Shown here: positions 61,562 through 64,000 of the stretch, piece after piece
Layout of the letters: each line of letters opens with the position of its first letter
Numbering within the stretch: the stretch's first letter is position 1
Assembly (NCBI GenBank): GCA_036497285.1
Contig: DASXJR010000061.1
Coordinates: 1 to 64,000, forward strand
Reading direction: 5' to 3'
DNA from: RYN-133 sp036497285
GTDB taxonomy: Bacteria; Actinomycetota; Actinomycetes; Mycobacteriales; Jatrophihabitantaceae
Length of the DNA: 64,000 nt
Made by a program: the position numbers and the translations under genes
Notes under the pieces: model-generated
Seen by the model: the letters and a program-made list of their open reading frames with translations, nothing else
What the model was told of the DNA's origin: nothing
The model's database searches: none

Positions 61562-62527
61562 ATGGCCGAGCCAGCGCAGCACGCCCGGGTGCTGGTCGTC
61601 GGCGACGTCAATCCCGATCTGATCCTGCGCGGTGACGTCGTGCCGCGTTTCGGGCAGGCCGAGCAGTTGCTCGACTCGGCAACGGTGCTGATCGGCGGTT
61701 CGGCCGGCATCACCGCGCACGGCCTGGCCCGCCTCGGCCGCCCGGTGTCGCTGCTTGCCGCGGTGGGCGACGACGCGTTCGGCTCGGGCCAGCGCGCGGA
61801 ACTGGGCGCCGCCGGTGTCGACACCGACTTGATCGTCACGCGTGCCGACGTCGGCACGGGCCTGACCGTCGTGCTGTCCCGGGCCGGTGACCGGGCGATC
61901 CTCACCTACCCCGGCGCCATCCCGACGCTGACGGTCGCCGACGTCGACCAGGCGATCGCGCAACGTCCGGACGTACAGCACGTCCACATAGCCTCGCTGT
62001 ACCTGCAGCCGGCGTTGGTTGCTGCTCTGCCCGCTCTGCTCGCCCGCCTGCGCGCCTCCGGGCACACCGTGTCCCTCGACACGAACGACGACCCGGCCGG
62101 TACCTGGCTCGGCATGTCCGACCTGCTTCCGCACGTCGACGTGCTGCTGCCGAATCGCGCCGAAGCCGTCGCGCTGAACCACGGCGCGTGCGACGACCCG
62201 GCCGGAGCGGCGCGCTCACTGTCCGGCTTCGGGCCGCTCGTCGTCGTCAAGAACGGCGAGCACGGAGCGCTCGCGGTCGCCGCCGACGGCACCGAACTGG
62301 TCGCACCCGGCGTGATCGCCGACCTCGTCGACAGCACCGGTGCGGGCGACACGTTCGACGCCGCCTTCCTCGACGCCTGGCTCGGCGGCGCGGAACTGAT
62401 CACGTGTCTGCGCCGTGCTGTGCTCGCCGGGGCGCTCGCGGTGTCCGCCGTCGGCGGCACCACCACACAACCCACCCCCGTCCAACTCCGCGCGGCCGAC
62501 GAGCCCGCTGGAGCAGAGAGGTTCTGA
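61562..62527 (+). CDS. PfkB-family carbohydrate kinase
   Basis: 321 residues of the ribokinase/PfkB fold. N-terminal VVGDVNPDLILRG, GGSAGITAHGLARLG, and the C-terminal catalytic signature DSTGAGDTFDAAFL, where Asp is the general base. It phosphorylates a sugar hydroxyl; in this cluster it may act on galactosamine or another released sugar. The ATG is chosen (AGGATG nearby); a GTG eight codons upstream is possible. The stop overlaps the next gene start by one base. Confidence 0.9.
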   Translation: MAEPAQHARVLVVGDVNPDLILRGDVVPRFGQAEQLLDSATVLIGGSAGITAHGLARLGRPVSLLAAVGDDAFGSGQRAELGAAGVDTDLIVTRADVGTGLTVVLSRAGDRAILTYPGAIPTLTVADVDQAIAQRPDVQHVHIASLYLQPALVAALPALLARLRASGHTVSLDTNDDPAGTWLGMSDLLPHVDVLLPNRAEAVALNHGACDDPAGAARSLSGFGPLVVVKNGEHGALAVAADGTELVAPGVIADLVDSTGAGDTFDAAFLDAWLGGAELITCLRRAVLAGALAVSAVGGTTTQPTPVQLRAADEPAGAERF

Positions 62528-63420
62528 TGACGACTCACGTCGCACGCGAGATCAGCAGCCAACCTGACGCCTGGAGCCGAGCACTCGAACTGCTGCCGTC
62601 CGTGCAAGCTGCCCTGCCGGTACCTGGCGAGCGCGTCGCGGTGCTCGGGTGCGGCACGTCGTGGTTCATGGCCGAGGCTTACGCGGTCCTGCGCGAGCAG
62701 TCCGGCGCCGGCGATACCGACGCGTTCGCGGCGAGCCGTTTTCCCGCCGCGCGCGGCTACGACCGGGTGCTGGCGATCTCGCGGTCGGGCACCACGACCG
62801 AGGTGTTGCGTGCCATCGGAGCGACCAACGCGCCGGTGACTGCGCTGACCGCCGTGGGTGACACCCCGATCGCGGCAAGCGCGGCCGCACCGATCGTGCT
62901 CGACTTCGCCGACGAGCAATCGGTGGTGCAGACGGTGTTCGCCACCACCGCGCTCATGCTGCTGCGTGCCTCGCTGGGCGAGTCGCTCGACGATGTCGTT
63001 GCGTCGGCCCGCACCGTGGTCGCTGCCGACACCACGCTGCCCGATCCGGTCGAGCGGGCCGAGCAGTTCAGCTTCCTCGGTGACGGCTGGGCTTACGGCG
63101 TCGCGCTGGAAGCCGGGCTGAAGCTGCGCGAGGCGGCGCAGTTGTGGACGGAGGCCTACCCACAACTCGAGTACCGGCACGGTCCCATCTCCATCGCCGA
63201 GCCGGGCCGCGCGGTGTGGATCTTCGGCGAACCCGCGCCGGGCCTGGTGGACGATGCCGCCGCCACCGGCGCCGCCGTGGTCGACGACCCGCTCGATCCG
63301 GTCGTCGATCTGGTCCGGGTGCATCTGCTCGCCGTGCGTCGAGCCGAAGCGGCCGGCCTCGATCCCGATCAACCGCGGCACCTGACCCGATCGGTGGTTC
63401 TGGGAACACCTTCGGCGTGA
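62527..63420 (+). CDS. SIS-domain sugar isomerase/deaminase (AgaS/GlmS-isomerase-like)
   Basis: 297 residues with two SIS domains. Phosphosugar-binding GCGTSWFMAE and SRSGTTTEVLRAI in the first, and a later EAGLKLREAAQLWTEAYPQLEYRHGPIS typical of AgaS/FrlB/GlmS isomerase-type proteins. Such proteins deaminate or isomerise amino-sugar 6-phosphates (for example galactosamine-6-phosphate to tagatose-6-phosphate). Placement between two PfkB-type kinases supports that route. Start and preceding stop overlap as TGATG. Confidence 0.88.
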   Translation: MTTHVAREISSQPDAWSRALELLPSVQAALPVPGERVAVLGCGTSWFMAEAYAVLREQSGAGDTDAFAASRFPAARGYDRVLAISRSGTTTEVLRAIGATNAPVTALTAVGDTPIAASAAAPIVLDFADEQSVVQTVFATTALMLLRASLGESLDDVVASARTVVAADTTLPDPVERAEQFSFLGDGWAYGVALEAGLKLREAAQLWTEAYPQLEYRHGPISIAEPGRAVWIFGEPAPGLVDDAAATGAAVVDDPLDPVVDLVRVHLLAVRRAEAAGLDPDQPRHLTRSVVLGTPSA

Positions 63421-63427
63421 CGTCGTC

Positions 63428-64000
63428 GTGATCCTCTGCGTGTGCCCCAGTCCGGCGGTCGATCTCACCTACCAGGTCGAGTCGCTGCTGCCCGGCGCCA
63501 CCAACCGGGTCACCGAGGTGGCCCACCGCCCCGGCGGGAAGGCGGTCAACGTCGCGCGGGTGCTGCACACGCTCGGCGCCGAGGTCACGGTGCTGGCGCC
63601 GCTCGACGGTCCGACCGGTGCGCAGCTCGCCGGCGACCTCGCCGCGCTCGACCTCACCGTCGAGAGCGTGCCGGCCGGCGTGCCGACCCGCCGCACGATC
63701 ACCGTCGTCGAATCGGTCGGCAGGCACCCGACCGTGCTTTCCGAGCCGGCCCGGGTCGAGCGCTGGCCCGACCTGGCCGCACGTTATACCGAGCTGGTGC
63801 CCCGCGCACACACCGTCGTGATCAGCGGCTCGATGCCCGCGGGCGTACCGGACGGCGCGCTGGCCGAACTCGTAGCGACCGCGCGCGCCCACGCCCGTCC
63901 GGTCGTCGTGGATACCAGCGGGCCGGCGCTGACGGAGGCACTGGCCGCCCGTCCGACCATCGTGAAGCCCAACGCGCACGAACTGACCGACTTGACCGGC
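63428..64000 (+). CDS. 1-phosphofructokinase/tagatose-6-phosphate kinase-like (LacC/FruK), 3' end cut by window edge
   Basis: The first 191 residues are visible; family members are about 310. LacC/FruK-type start ILCVCPSPAVDLTYQVE, the phosphosugar-binding GGKAVNVARVLHTLGAEV, and SGSMPAGVP. KPNAHELTDLTG at the edge is typical of the kinase mid-region. In the cluster it would phosphorylate tagatose-6-phosphate or fructose-1-phosphate. The GTG start lies 7 nt after the preceding stop. Confidence 0.9.
   Translation, partial: MILCVCPSPAVDLTYQVESLLPGATNRVTEVAHRPGGKAVNVARVLHTLGAEVTVLAPLDGPTGAQLAGDLAALDLTVESVPAGVPTRRTITVVESVGRHPTVLSEPARVERWPDLAARYTELVPRAHTVVISGSMPAGVPDGALAELVATARAHARPVVVDTSGPALTEALAARPTIVKPNAHELTDLTG

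Noticed and set aside
1..64000. tRNA, rRNA, riboswitch, insertion sequence or prophage genes
   Set aside because: No cloverleaf-like T-loop sequence, rRNA signature, transposase motif or phage structural gene was recognised by eye; a covariance-model or profile search would be decisive.

Overview
The window is about 64 kb of very GC-rich, gene-dense DNA from an actinomycete (phylum Actinomycetota). The evidence is gene content: a complete type VII (ESX) secretion locus, the ClpS–DUF2017–Mec–CysO–CysM–rhomboid–MurI–metallohydrolase block whose order matches the Mycobacterium Rv1331–Rv1339 region, and the SerB2–CtaD pair (as in Rv3042c–Rv3043c). It is probably not Mycobacterium itself. A Frankiales- or Jatrophihabitans-like soil or plant-associated lineage is possible, but this is a weak inference. 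No rRNA, tRNA, CRISPR array or insertion sequence was recognised, and no gene-free stretch exceeds about 300 bases (the longest are about 260 nt at 34195-34454 and about 240 nt at 20852-21094).

Left part (1-20.9 kb), housekeeping: a truncated peptide-type ABC binding lipoprotein; a translationally coupled aminotransferase/omega-amidase pair; TypA/BipA GTPase and a DEAD-box helicase; a VOC protein with an AraC-type regulator; then the Mec+/CysO/CysM cysteine pathway block with MurI, a rhomboid protease and an Rv1339-like hydrolase. A membrane-anchored molybdopterin oxidoreductase sits inside this block. Divergent to it are PncB and PncA (NAD salvage) and two tandem membrane proteins with Tyr/Gln-rich tails. 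SerB and cytochrome oxidase subunit I close the region.

Centre (21-46.8 kb), the most interesting region: four co-directional genes (a 1191-residue fibronectin type III membrane protein, a MoxR AAA+ ATPase, a DUF58 protein and a transglutaminase-like membrane protein lacking both the catalytic Cys and His) run into a type VII secretion locus. That locus holds two WXG100 proteins, a YbaB/EbfC protein, a larger WXG-like protein, an EspG-like chaperone, a PPE-like protein, a PE/EspC-like protein, EccC, EccD, mycosin MycP, EccB, EccE, an unassigned EccE-coupled protein and a Ser/Thr kinase with a C-terminal PH-like domain. No EccA is present. The layout suggests one envelope-remodelling and secretion machine.

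Right part (46.9-64 kb), metabolic and accessory genes: an MFS exporter and MarR regulator diverging across a clear operator from a fused two-subunit 2-oxoacid dehydrogenase E1; a serpin with a twin-arginine-like leader; an amidohydrolase; an alpha/beta hydrolase; an orphan ParA with a small coupled partner; and a sugar catabolic cluster (ABC importer, DeoR regulator, GH4 glycosidase, PfkB kinase, SIS-domain isomerase/deaminase, and a 1-phosphofructokinase/tagatose-6-phosphate-kinase-type enzyme cut by the window end) that looks like a galactoside or galactosamine-type pathway.

Two families of about 50-76 bp dispersed palindromic elements lie in intergenic gaps (copies at 3.0 and 52.7 kb; 11.4 and 44.9 kb). 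Both share the same four-arm architecture.
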